NCBI GenBank assembly: GCA_937915925.1
Contig: CALGGM010000038.1
Coordinates: 1-17,893, forward strand
Direction of reading: 5' to 3'
DNA: 17,893 bases
Origin: an uncultured Clostridia bacterium
GTDB taxonomy: Bacteria; Bacillota; Clostridia; Christensenellales; CAG-138
Shown: positions 1-7,417 of the stretch, in pieces
How the letters are laid out: every line of letters begins with the position of its first letter
Position numbering within the stretch: position 1 is the first letter of the stretch
Made by a program: the position numbers and the translations under genes
Notes under the pieces: generated by a model
What the model was told of the DNA's origin: nothing
Databases searched by the model: none
Seen by the model: the letters and a program-made list of their open reading frames with translations, nothing else

Positions 1-1750
1 TGTTGCTCAGCATGTTGAACACCTGTCCGATGACGCCGGTCGCAATGCCGAGCGCGAACAGTCGCGCATAGGACAGAATGTCGGACAGCACGCTCGTGAT
101 GTCGTATAAGCCGCCGAGACCGCTTGTCAGCCGCGAGAACACGTTCTTCTTCGCGCGTCCCTTGAACAGCACGACCATCAACGCGCCGACCGCCGCCGCG
201 ATCAGGGCGGGCACGGTGACTGCTTTCGGAAGCGCGATCGGCGTTCCCGCCATGCCCGTGATCGCCGGAAGGAATCCGATGACCAGTCCGAGCGTGATCA
301 GCACCCACGAGAGCTGATCGAACACGGCGCTCTGCCAGTCGCCTCTCGAGAACTTGTCCATCGCGCCGACGATATAGCCCGCGACGATGTGCAGAATGCC
401 GAGCCCGAAGCACAGACCGAGCATCGCCATGGAGTTCTGCATCGGATCGATCCAAGCCGGGAAAATGCCGATCCTGTCAAAGAACTGCCCGATCGCCGTG
501 AACACGCCGCCGGACGTGTCGGTTCTGGTGATGCCGAAAAACGAACCGGTGAGAACGCCCCACACGATCGTGGAGAGTCCGCCCCAGAACAGCACGCGCG
601 AAATGCCCGCGCTCATGCCGGTCGGCTTTTTCTTTTTAATATAGAGCAGTGAGCCCAGCATCAGCAAAATGCCGTAGCCGGTATCGGAAAGCATCAGACC
701 GAACAGCAGGATATAGAACGGCGTCATGTAGGGCGTACCGTCAATCGTGCCGTAGGCGGGACGCGAATACAGCGTCTGCACCTCCTCGAACGGTCTTACG
801 AACTTATTGTTCCTGACCACCGACGGCGGCTCCTCGCCCTCGATCGGATCGCGCGTTTCAAAGCTGTACGCGTCGGTTACGGTCCGGACCGTCTCCTCCG
901 TCTTTTCGACCTCGTCCTCGCGGACCCAGCCCTCAAGCACAAACGCGCTTGCCGTATAGGTGAGATCGCCGCGTGCGGAAAGCCTGTCCGCGTCGATCGT
1001 CTCCGCGTCCAAAGCGTTCTGCAGCGTTTCGATGGTTTCGCCGTGCGCTTCGAGCTGTTTCTGCAGCTCCGCGTACTGTTCGTCGATCTCCCGGATCTGC
1101 CGGTTCAGCGCTTCGATCGCCTCGCGCGGCGAGCCCTGCAGCTTCGGAAAGACGTAATCCTGCCAGTCGATCGTTTTCAAAAACGTCTGCGCGGCGCGCG
1201 CGTCGTCCTCGCGGCAGGCAAGGATCGTCGGCACCGTCGCGCTCTCGCTGATAAACTCGGCTTCGAGGTACTCCTGTTCCTTGATCCGCTGAACATCCTT
1301 CGACGCGCAAAGCCCGACGAAGTAGCGCACACGCGCGCTGTTCTTCACGGAGTCCATCGGCGCATCCATTGCCGCCCACGGCTCCAGTGAAGCGCGCGTA
1401 GCCGCCGCCTTCTCCCGTTCGGAAAGAAGGCGCGTCTGCGCATGCAGGAGCTGCTCGATCTCATCGGTCGTCTCAACCGCCTTCGGCACATATTCCCGCA
1501 TGCCCGAAAGCGTCATTTCACGCTTTTGCGGGCTCAGAAAACCTGCCTTTTTCGCAAACGGCTTGACGGCTGTGATGGACTCGGAAAGCCGCTGGATACG
1601 CGCGTTGATCGCGTCCGCTTCCGTGTCCGGCGCATCGCCGTCGGCGACCTTGATGATCTCGACCGTTCCCGCATCCTGAAGCGCTTTCAGGATGGCGTCC
1701 TGATCCGATTTCAGCGCGACCAATGACAGGCGCTTCATCGATACGATCAT
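1..1750 (-). CDS. ntpI: V-type ATP synthase subunit I (C-terminus cut by window edge)
   Basis: The membrane stator subunit of the V-type ATPase, equivalent to subunit a of F- and V-ATPases: it carries the proton or sodium half-channels next to the rotating c/K ring and anchors the peripheral stalks. Reading left from 1750 the frame stays open for 583 codons to the window edge. The start is MIVSMKRLSL, typical of NtpI. A soluble, partly coiled-coil N-terminal half (to about residue 340) is followed by hydrophobic segments. The motif ILSYARLFALGIA near residues 558-570 contains the arginine (R563) that corresponds to the essential channel arginine of the family. Family members are usually about 640-660 residues, so roughly 60-80 residues lie outside the window. 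The start overlaps the upstream stalk gene by 4 bases (ATGA) and has only a weak ribosome site, suggesting translational coupling. An alternative start at 1738 is less likely. Confidence 0.93.
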   Translation of the reverse strand, partial: MIVSMKRLSLVALKSDQDAILKALQDAGTVEIIKVADGDAPDTEADAINARIQRLSESITAVKPFAKKAGFLSPQKREMTLSGMREYVPKAVETTDEIEQLLHAQTRLLSEREKAAATRASLEPWAAMDAPMDSVKNSARVRYFVGLCASKDVQRIKEQEYLEAEFISESATVPTILACREDDARAAQTFLKTIDWQDYVFPKLQGSPREAIEALNRQIREIDEQYAELQKQLEAHGETIETLQNALDAETIDADRLSARGDLTYTASAFVLEGWVREDEVEKTEETVRTVTDAYSFETRDPIEGEEPPSVVRNNKFVRPFEEVQTLYSRPAYGTIDGTPYMTPFYILLFGLMLSDTGYGILLMLGSLLYIKKKKPTGMSAGISRVLFWGGLSTIVWGVLTGSFFGITRTDTSGGVFTAIGQFFDRIGIFPAWIDPMQNSMAMLGLCFGLGILHIVAGYIVGAMDKFSRGDWQSAVFDQLSWVLITLGLVIGFLPAITGMAGTPIALPKAVTVPALIAAAVGALMVVLFKGRAKKNVFSRLTSGLGGLYDITSVLSDILSYARLFALGIATGVIGQVFNMLSN

Positions 1751-2061
1751 ACCGTTGCTTCAATCCTTTCCATCAGATATGCGATCGCTTCCGGAACGTT
1801 CCGTTCCGCCGCACGGATCAGGGCTTCCGTCTCGGTCTTCGCCTGCTCGGAAAGCGCCGCCGCGGCGGCTTCGCCGTCCGTCTGCGCCTTCTGAAGAAGC
1901 TCGGCGGTCAGTTCCCGCTCCCGATCCGCGGCTTCTGCGATCGCGTCGTCCGCGTCGGTTCTCGCCTTTGCCACGCGCTCCCTTGCGGTACGGTTGGCTT
2001 CCTCGAGGATCGCATCGGCACGGGTCTCCGCTTCCGCGATCCGTTCCATGATACTCGTCAT
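1747..2061 (-). CDS. V-type ATPase peripheral stalk subunit, G/H type (NtpF/AhaH-like)
   Basis: A 104-residue, highly charged, alanine/glutamate/arginine-rich protein with almost no glycine or proline. It reads as one long helix with heptad character, the usual look of the V/A-ATPase peripheral-stalk subunit (AhaH, NtpF or G) that pairs with subunit E to hold the catalytic head against rotation. Sequence similarity in this family is weak, so the call rests on composition, length and position. The gene lies immediately before subunit I and overlaps it by 4 bases, the usual place for the stalk gene in Enterococcus and Clostridia ntp operons. A GGAG site lies 6 bases before the ATG. It starts 19 bases after the upp stop codon, so it is probably cotranscribed with rpiB and upp. 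Confidence 0.8.
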   Translation of the reverse strand: MTSIMERIAEAETRADAILEEANRTARERVAKARTDADDAIAEAADRERELTAELLQKAQTDGEAAAAALSEQAKTETEALIRAAERNVPEAIAYLMERIEATV

Positions 2062-2080
2062 ACGTTTCTCCGTTTAAAGA

Positions 2081-2707
2081 TTATTTTGTGCCGAACAGAC
2101 GGTCGCCCGCGTCGCCGAGACCCGGAACGATATAGCCGTGATCGTTCAACTTCTCATCGATGCACGCAACGTAGATGTCGACGTCGTCGTAAACGTCCTG
2201 GATCGCCTTGATCCCCTCGGGCGCCGCAAGCAGGTTAACGAGGCGAATGCTCTTCGCGCCGCCCTCCTTGAGCACGCGGATGCCCTCGATCGCGGAATTG
2301 CCGGTCGCCAGCATCGGATCGACGAGGATCGCGTCGCGCTCCTCGATGTCGTACGGAAGCTTGCAGTAGTAGCTGGTGGGCTTTAACGTGTCGGGATTGC
2401 GGTACATGCCGATATGTCCCATCTTTGCGTTCGGGATCATGCTCATCATGCCGTCCGCCATGCCGAGACCTGCCCGAAGGATCGGGACGATCGCGATCTT
2501 TTCGTTTGCCAGCACCTTGAACGTGCTCGTGCAGATCGGCGTTTCGATCTCCGCGTCGACGAGCGGCAGATCGCGCGTGACTTCATAGCACATCAGCATG
2601 GCAAGCTCGCTGACGAGCTCGCGGAATTCCTTGTTGCTCGTGTTCTTGTCGCGCAGTCTCGAAAGTTTGTGCTGTACAAGAGGATGGTCGATTACGGTTA
2701 CTTTCAT
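2081..2707 (-). CDS. upp: Uracil phosphoribosyltransferase
   Basis: Pyrimidine salvage enzyme that joins uracil and PRPP to give UMP in the cytoplasm. The 208-residue length is standard. The PRPP-binding loop is DPMLATGNS at residues 130-138. The uracil-binding C-terminal segment (about residues 184-206, with YIVPGLGDAGDR) is intact, as is the PILRAGLGM segment near 75-83. Translation starts at 2707 with an AAGGAG site 5 bases upstream, and the ATG overlaps the rpiB stop codon (ATGA, 2704-2707). The pair rpiB-upp next to ATP synthase genes is a common Clostridia arrangement, supplying ribose-phosphate and pyrimidine salvage. No odd features. Confidence 0.97.
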   Translation of the reverse strand: MKVTVIDHPLVQHKLSRLRDKNTSNKEFRELVSELAMLMCYEVTRDLPLVDAEIETPICTSTFKVLANEKIAIVPILRAGLGMADGMMSMIPNAKMGHIGMYRNPDTLKPTSYYCKLPYDIEERDAILVDPMLATGNSAIEGIRVLKEGGAKSIRLVNLLAAPEGIKAIQDVYDDVDIYVACIDEKLNDHGYIVPGLGDAGDRLFGTK

Positions 2708-3156
2708 AATTGCTCCTTTCCCGCTTCATAAGCGGCGATCTTTCCGATTCTCCGCGCATGGCGTCCGCCTTCGAATTCGGTGTTCAGCCAAACGTCGGTA
2801 ATTTCCAATGCCAAAGAGAGCGGAATGATTCCCGCTCCCATTGCCAAAACATTTGAGTCGTTGTGTCTTCTTGTAAGCTCGGCGGATTTCAGATCGGAGC
2901 AAAGCGCGCAGCGAATGCCGCGAACCTTGTTCGCCGAGATGGACATGCCGATGCCGGTGGTGCAGATCACGATGCCGCGATCGACCTTGCCGTCGCGCAC
3001 GAGCTCCGCCGCCGGAATGCCGAAATCGGGATAATCAACGCTTTCAACGCCGAAGCAGCCGCAGTCGGTCACTTCGTGTCCCTGCTTGATGAGGTGTTCT
3101 TTGACGGCTTCCTTGTACTCGTAGCCGCCGTGGTCGCATGCGATGGATAGTTTCAT
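2704..3156 (-). CDS. rpiB: Ribose-5-phosphate isomerase B
   Basis: Interconverts ribose 5-phosphate and ribulose 5-phosphate in the pentose phosphate pathway; a related isomerase role on allose 6-phosphate is known in the family. The 150-residue protein begins MKLSIACDHGGY, the RpiB/LacAB signature with D8 and H9. The catalytic base cysteine (C65) sits in ICTTGIGMS, and the ring-opening histidine (H98) in RRHNDSN. The usual glycine after the cysteine (CGTG) is threonine here, a mild oddity. A longer in-frame start at 3177 exists. I chose 3156 because it gives the canonical N-terminus and has a GGGAGGAG ribosome site 7 bases before it. It is the first gene of the rpiB-upp-V-ATPase unit and has its own promoter. 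Confidence 0.95.
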   Translation of the reverse strand: MKLSIACDHGGYEYKEAVKEHLIKQGHEVTDCGCFGVESVDYPDFGIPAAELVRDGKVDRGIVICTTGIGMSISANKVRGIRCALCSDLKSAELTRRHNDSNVLAMGAGIIPLSLALEITDVWLNTEFEGGRHARRIGKIAAYEAGKEQL

Positions 3157-3185
3157 ATGCGTTCTCCTCCCGCCCATTCTGAAAG

Positions 3186-3214
3186 ATTATATCAAATTTT
3201 CCGCCGTTTGTACA
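3186..3214 (-). promoter_or_regulatory. SigA-type promoter with extended -10 for rpiB-upp-ntp
   Basis: On the minus strand a TGTACA box (3209-3214) lies 17 bases before a perfect TATAAT (3186-3191), which is preceded by TGA, making an extended -10. It sits 30 bases upstream of the rpiB start, in the A+T-rich 98-base gap after the Sua5-type gene. This suggests that rpiB and the ATPase genes are not solely dependent on the upstream yqhQ promoter. The gap also holds a small A+T-rich hairpin but no U-tract terminator. Confidence 0.7.
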
Positions 3215-3254
3215 GAGGCAAAATTGTGATTTTGTAATTGCCGCGCCGTTCGGC

Positions 3255-4295
3255 TTACACGGATTCGTGTGAAAAGCCGGCAGCCCGTAAAAGCCGGTTC
3301 ATGAACGCAAGCCCCGTGTCCTTCGGATCGACGCCCTCCGCAAGGATGACGTCGACCTCGGAGCCGACGTCGCGCAGCAGCCGGAACAGATTCGCGCAGA
3401 GCGTTTCCGGCTCGTCACGGTCGCCGAGCGAATACGCGTTCAGATTCCGGTAGCTTGGCATGGTCTGCTCCGTGCCGAGGATCGCGACGCGCTTTCCCTC
3501 CGATTCATATGCGTAGCAGAGCGTGCGGATCCGCTTCGCCGCGAGCTTCGGCTCGCCCTCCACGACATGGACCTCCGCGTCCGGCGCATAGTGCTTGTAC
3601 TTCATGCCGGGCGACGCCGCGACCTCGCGCTCGCCGAGCGGGTTTAAGATACTCGGCGCAAGCTTGACGGGTCCGATCACCGCTTCGAGCATCTCGCGCG
3701 TGACCGCGCCGGGACGCAGGATCGTCGGCTCGCCGACAAGCGACAGCACGGTCGACTCGACGCCGTATTTGCACGGACCGCCGTCCAGGATCAGCGGGAT
3801 CCGCCCGTCCATGTCCGCAAGCACGTGCTCCGCCGTCGTGGGGCTCGGTCTGCCGGACCGGTTCGCGGACGGCGCCGCGATCGGCACGCCCGCCTTCTGG
3901 ATCAGCATCCGCGCCGTCTTGTCCGAAGGCATACGCACCGCGACGGTTTCCAGTCCCGCGGTGACCTCATAGGGAACCTCGTCCGCCTTGTTGAAGATCA
4001 TCGTGAGCGGACCGGGCCAGAAGGTGTCCATCAAAACGTTCGCCAGCTTCGGCACATGCGCCCACAAAAGCTTGACGTCGCTCTTTTTCGCGATATGCAG
4101 GATCAGCGGGTTGTCATTCGGTCTGCCCTTCGCCTCGAAGATGCGGTTGACCGCTTCCCCGTCCATGCCGTTTGCGCCGAGCCCGTAGACCGTTTCCGTC
4201 GGGAACGCGACAAGTCCTCCCTCGCGGATCAGCTCCGCGCCGAGCTGCGTGCCCGCGTCCTCGCGTCGGACCGTTGAAATCACTTCCGTCTTCAT
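3255..4295 (-). CDS. ywlC: L-threonylcarbamoyladenylate synthase, Sua5/YwlC type
   Basis: Makes threonylcarbamoyl-AMP from threonine, bicarbonate and ATP, the first step of t6A37 modification of ANN-decoding tRNAs. The 346-residue length marks the two-domain Sua5 form rather than the short TsaC form. The YrdC fold covers roughly residues 10-205, with FPTETVYGLG at 31-40, KGRPNDNPL at 56-64 and PSANRSGRPSPT at 142-153. The linker motif SPGMKYKHYAPDA at 228-240 leads into the C-terminal Sua5 domain, which ends near residue 346. The start at 4295 overlaps the prfA stop by 4 bases, with a GGGGAGG site 7 bases upstream. It closes the yqhQ-prmC-prfA translation operon. No clear intrinsic terminator follows it. 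Confidence 0.95.
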   Translation of the reverse strand: MKTEVISTVRREDAGTQLGAELIREGGLVAFPTETVYGLGANGMDGEAVNRIFEAKGRPNDNPLILHIAKKSDVKLLWAHVPKLANVLMDTFWPGPLTMIFNKADEVPYEVTAGLETVAVRMPSDKTARMLIQKAGVPIAAPSANRSGRPSPTTAEHVLADMDGRIPLILDGGPCKYGVESTVLSLVGEPTILRPGAVTREMLEAVIGPVKLAPSILNPLGEREVAASPGMKYKHYAPDAEVHVVEGEPKLAAKRIRTLCYAYESEGKRVAILGTEQTMPSYRNLNAYSLGDRDEPETLCANLFRLLRDVGSEVDVILAEGVDPKDTGLAFMNRLLRAAGFSHESV

Positions 4296-5368
4296 ACGTC
4301 CGCCTCCCCGGATAGCTTTGCCGCGCGCTCCGCGACCGTCAGCGCGTCAATCATCTCGTCCATATCGCCGTCCAAAAACTGCTCCAGCTTATAGAGCGTG
4401 AGCCCGATACGGTGGTCCGTGACGCGGCTCTGCGGGAAATTGTAGGTGCGGATGCGCTCGCTGCGGTCGCCCGATCCCACCATGCTCTTTTTCTGGTCCG
4501 CAAGCTCCGCGTGCTGCTGCGACGCGAAGTGCTCGTAAAGACGGCTCTTCAAAAGCCGCATCGCCTGCTCCTTGTTCTGCAGTTGGCTGCGCTCGTTCTG
4601 ACACGCGACCACGATGCCGGTCGGAATATGCGTGATGCGGATCGCCGACGACGTCTTGTTGACGTGCTGTCCGCCCGCGCCGCTCGACCGATAGGTATCG
4701 ATGCGAAGGTCGGAATCCTTGATCTCGATGTGAATATCATCCACCTCCGGCATGACCGCGACCGTCGCCGCGCTCGTGTGGATGCGTCCCTGCGACTCGG
4801 TCTCCGGCACGCGCTGCACGCGGTGTACGCCGCCCTCGAACTTAAGCCTTGCGTACGCGCCGCGTCTGCCCGAGACGGACAGAATGATCTCCTTGACGCC
4901 GCCGAGCTCGGTGACGTTTTCGGAAATCGTTTCGGTCTTGAAGCCGTGCCGCTCCGCGTAGCGCAGGTACATGCGCAAAAGGTCCGCGCCGAACAGCGAC
5001 GCTTCCTCGCCGCCCGTGCCCGCCCGGATCTCTAAAATCACACCGCGATCGTCGTTTTCGTCCTTCGGCAGAAGCAGCGTTTTGAGCTCGGTTTCCTGTT
5101 CGGAAAGCGACGCCTCGAGCGAAGCAAGCTCCTCCTCGGCAAGCGCCTTCATCTCGGCGTCCGGATGCTCCGATAGCAGCGCAAGGCAGTCGTCGCGCTC
5201 CTGCTCCGTTTTCACGTACCGGTCGTATGCCGCGACGATCTCACCCAGCTCCGCATGTTCCTTTGAGAGCGCGGTAAACGCCTCGCGGTCGTCCGTCGCG
5301 CCGGGCGCGGCGAGCGCTTCCGTCAGCTGTTCATAGCGTTGTTTGCATTTTTTCAGTTTCTCAATCAT
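4292..5368 (-). CDS. prfA: Peptide chain release factor 1
   Basis: Recognises UAA and UAG in the ribosomal A site and triggers hydrolysis of peptidyl-tRNA. The 358-residue protein has the catalytic GGQ at residues 232-234 (within SSGAGGQHVNKTSSAIR) and the codon-reading PxT tripeptide as PET at 188-190 (RVPETESQGRIHTS). This PxT form identifies RF1 rather than RF2, which has SPF. The N-terminal helical domain (1-100) is charged and coiled. The gene overlaps prmC by 8 bases upstream and the Sua5-type gene by 4 bases downstream. The ribosome site is weak (GTGAAGAACG), so its translation is probably coupled to prmC, whose product methylates the glutamine of the GGQ motif. Confidence 0.98.
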   Translation of the reverse strand: MIEKLKKCKQRYEQLTEALAAPGATDDREAFTALSKEHAELGEIVAAYDRYVKTEQERDDCLALLSEHPDAEMKALAEEELASLEASLSEQETELKTLLLPKDENDDRGVILEIRAGTGGEEASLFGADLLRMYLRYAERHGFKTETISENVTELGGVKEIILSVSGRRGAYARLKFEGGVHRVQRVPETESQGRIHTSAATVAVMPEVDDIHIEIKDSDLRIDTYRSSGAGGQHVNKTSSAIRITHIPTGIVVACQNERSQLQNKEQAMRLLKSRLYEHFASQQHAELADQKKSMVGSGDRSERIRTYNFPQSRVTDHRIGLTLYKLEQFLDGDMDEMIDALTVAERAAKLSGEADV

Positions 5369-6155
5369 CGTTCTTCACCACGATCACGCGCGGTCTTCCG
5401 CCGTAATCCGCTTTGCATTCGCTGTTTTGAAAGAGCGCGGAAACGTCCGCTTCCTGCGTCATGCCGATCTCCATAAGAAGCGTTCCTCCGGGATTCAGAA
5501 ACTCCCGGTAACGCTCCGCGATCCTTCGGTAAAAGTCGAGCCCGTCCGCCCCGCCGTCAAGCGCAAGCGCCGGCTCGAACCGTAAGCTTGCGTCGCGCGT
5601 TCGCATCTCCTCCGCCGAAAGGTACGGCGGGTTGCTGACGATCAGATCGAACCGTCCCTCGATCCGCTCGAACAGATCGCTCTCGACGGTCGTGATCGAA
5701 ACGCCGTTTCGCTTCGCGTTGCGTTCCGTGACCGAAAGCGCCTCCGGGCTGACGTCCGACGCTGTGACGCGCGCGCCGCCGTAAACCGCAAGCGCGATCC
5801 CGATGCAGCCGCTGCCGCAGCAAAGATCGAGGACCGCGTTCCGCTCCGGCGTGAGAAGCTTCAGCGCCGTCTCGACGAGACATTCCGTGTCGGGACGCGG
5901 GATCAGAACGGATCGGTCCACATAGAACGGCAGCCCGTAAAACTCCCATTCGCCGAGCACATACTGAAGCGGCTCGCCGCTGAGCCTTCGCTCGATCATA
6001 GGGTACAGCGCCTGCGTCTGTTCCTCGGTGATCGTCTGATACGGGGAGCGGAATCCCGTCGCGCGCAGCAAAAACGACGCCTCGAGCCGGGCGTCCTCTC
6101 CGGCGACCGGGCTGAGAAGCGTCGCGATCCGCTGTTCCGCCCTTCGGACGATCAT
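5361..6155 (-). CDS. prmC: Peptide chain release factor N5-glutamine methyltransferase
   Basis: SAM-dependent enzyme that methylates the GGQ glutamine of RF1 and RF2 and so increases termination efficiency. The 264-residue protein has an N-terminal helical release-factor-binding domain (about 1-80) and a Rossmann methyltransferase domain. SAM motif I is VLDLCCGSGCIGIALA (108-123). The substrate-glutamine motif NPPY is at 175-178. The family motif IPRPDTE is at 85-91. It overlaps yqhQ by 4 bases (6152-6155) and prfA by 8 bases, with an AGGAAG ribosome site upstream. Its direct neighbour prfA encodes its substrate, which is the usual order in Firmicutes. Sequence and context agree. Confidence 0.97.
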   Translation of the reverse strand: MIVRRAEQRIATLLSPVAGEDARLEASFLLRATGFRSPYQTITEEQTQALYPMIERRLSGEPLQYVLGEWEFYGLPFYVDRSVLIPRPDTECLVETALKLLTPERNAVLDLCCGSGCIGIALAVYGGARVTASDVSPEALSVTERNAKRNGVSITTVESDLFERIEGRFDLIVSNPPYLSAEEMRTRDASLRFEPALALDGGADGLDFYRRIAERYREFLNPGGTLLMEIGMTQEADVSALFQNSECKADYGGRPRVIVVKNDD

Positions 6156-7216
6156 GCGTTCTCTTCCTTTCGTTCCTCGGTTTGCGGCTGTTCTTCCTTT
6201 GCTTCCGCCGCTGCCTCTTCTTTCGCGTCCGCCGCTTTCTCGTCAAACTCGATATCGCCCTTCGGCGGATGCAGCGCAAGCTCGAAAGAAGCGATCGCCA
6301 CCTCGAGCATGTCCAAGGTCGGCTCCTGCGTCGTTAAGTGCTGCAGCGCCAGACCCGGCGCGCGCGCGACGCGGCAAACAAGGTTGTCCCGCTTTGCCGC
6401 CGCCTTCAGCACCTCATAGGACACGCCTGCGATCAGCGGGATCAGGACGATCCTCGCAAGGCGGAACAGGAAGCTGTTCAGCCCGCTTGCGTCGTGCCAT
6501 TCGGTAAAGCCCGGGATCAGCGTGCAGAGCGCGGACACGATCGCGGTCACAATGATCGAGACCGCCATCGTCAAGAAGAGATAATTCGTTCCGCAGCGCG
6601 GATGAAGGCGCGTGCATTTTGCCGCGTTCTCCGGCGTCATCGGAAGCTCCGCTTCGTAGCAAGCGATCGTTTTGTGCTCCGCGCCGTGATACATGAACAC
6701 GCGCCGGATATCCTTGATCCGCGAGATCCCGTAGATGTACAGCAAAAAGATGATCAGCCGGATCACGCCCTGCACGATCGCGCTGAGCACCGGGCTCGTC
6801 TTGCCGAAGATCAGCTCAAGCAGTGAGATGATCCCGATCGGCAGCAGGAAGAACAGCCCGATCGCAAGCGCCGCGGCAAGCAGGATCGCGACCCATTTCA
6901 CGACGTCCATTGCGGACTTATTGAACCGCTTCGCAAGCCACAGCTCGAACTTCGAGGGTTCCTCCTCTTCCTCGCCGAGCATTTCCGCCGCGCGGGTGGT
7001 GATGCTCATGCCGTCGGAGATCGATTTCACGAACGCGTACACGCCGCGCACGACGGGCCACGTCGGGAACGAGCCCTTCTTATAGCGTTTTCTCTGGTGA
7101 TGGAATTCCTTTGCAAGCGATCCGTCGCTACGGCGAACGACAAGCGCCGTTCCCTTGTCCGAGCGCATCATGACGCCCTCGATCACAGCCTGACCGCCGA
7201 TGTTTGTATGCTTCAT
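6152..7216 (-). CDS. yqhQ: DUF1385 multi-pass membrane protein (YqhQ family)
   Basis: A 354-residue conserved membrane protein of unsettled function. The N-terminus carries the family signature GGQAVIEGVMMR (7-18). Further conserved blocks are MYHGAEHKTIACYE (175-188) and HPRCGTNYLF (205-214), with histidines and cysteines that could bind a metal. The block APGLALQHLTTQEPTLDMLE (286-305) is also typical. Hydrophobic segments lie near 104-134, 147-165, 213-235 and 250-270. The last 30 residues form a lysine/glutamate/alanine-rich tail that looks lineage-specific and disordered. It is the first gene of the operon with prmC, prfA and the Sua5-type gene, the usual Clostridia and Bacilli context. 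An AAAAGGG site precedes the ATG by 8 bases. Function remains unknown; the family assignment is firm. Confidence 0.92.
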   Translation of the reverse strand: MKHTNIGGQAVIEGVMMRSDKGTALVVRRSDGSLAKEFHHQRKRYKKGSFPTWPVVRGVYAFVKSISDGMSITTRAAEMLGEEEEEPSKFELWLAKRFNKSAMDVVKWVAILLAAALAIGLFFLLPIGIISLLELIFGKTSPVLSAIVQGVIRLIIFLLYIYGISRIKDIRRVFMYHGAEHKTIACYEAELPMTPENAAKCTRLHPRCGTNYLFLTMAVSIIVTAIVSALCTLIPGFTEWHDASGLNSFLFRLARIVLIPLIAGVSYEVLKAAAKRDNLVCRVARAPGLALQHLTTQEPTLDMLEVAIASFELALHPPKGDIEFDEKAADAKEEAAAEAKEEQPQTEERKEENA

Positions 7217-7245
7217 AGTTCGTACCCTTTTCTTCTTTCATCGAT

Positions 7246-7274
7246 AATATAGCACAGATTCCTGTCCGTTGCAA
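7246..7274 (-). promoter_or_regulatory. SigA-type promoter for yqhQ-prmC-prfA-Sua5 operon
   Basis: On the minus strand TTGCAA (7269-7274) is separated by exactly 17 bases from TATATT (7246-7251), 29 bases upstream of the yqhQ start codon. Four of six positions match the -35 consensus and five of six the -10. No other good promoter is visible before the first gene, so this probably drives the whole translation-related operon. Confidence 0.7.
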
Positions 7275-7285
7275 TGCACTTCACA

Positions 7286-7321
7286 GCGATTTCACGATTC
7301 CGATCTCCGCGATTTCGGAGA
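7286..7321. repeat. Direct and inverted repeats between divergent promoters (possible operator)
   Basis: In the 201-base region between yqhQ and the DUF1538 gene, GCGATTTC occurs twice (7286-7293 and 7309-7316), 23 bases apart, about two helical turns. The second copy forms the loop of a short inverted repeat, TCTCCG (7304-7309) and CGGAGA (7316-7321). Spacing and position suggest a binding site, but no regulator can be named. An A+T-rich run (7319-7345) follows and could act as an UP element for the rightward promoter. Confidence 0.3.
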
Positions 7322-7356
7322 ATTATCAAGAAATTATGAAATTACAGCGAAAAGTC

Positions 7357-7385
7357 TGTCCTTTCCGACCGCGGTATGGTATATT
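7357..7385 (+). promoter_or_regulatory. Probable extended -10 promoter for the DUF1538/PII-like cassette
   Basis: TATATT (7380-7385) preceded by TGG makes an extended -10 element 32 bases before the DUF1538 start codon. The -35 at the right distance (TGTCCT, 7357-7362, 17-base spacer) is poor, which is common for extended -10 promoters and may point to activation. A strong AAGGGAG ribosome site precedes the ATG at 7418. Confidence 0.5.
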
Positions 7386-7417
7386 AAAGAAAGCAAAACG
7401 ATTCGAAGGGAGCCGAA

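Noticed and set aside
3157..3254. A terminator after the Sua5-type gene
   Set aside because: Small hairpins exist (GCCG/CGGC just after the stop and CAAAAT/ATTTTG), but they are short or A+T-rich and no T-tract follows, so I do not call a terminator.
4292..5368. PET in place of PAT or PVT in RF1 as an altered stop-codon reader
   Set aside because: The family motif is PxT, and to my knowledge PET is found in other Firmicute RF1 proteins, so it does not indicate recoding.
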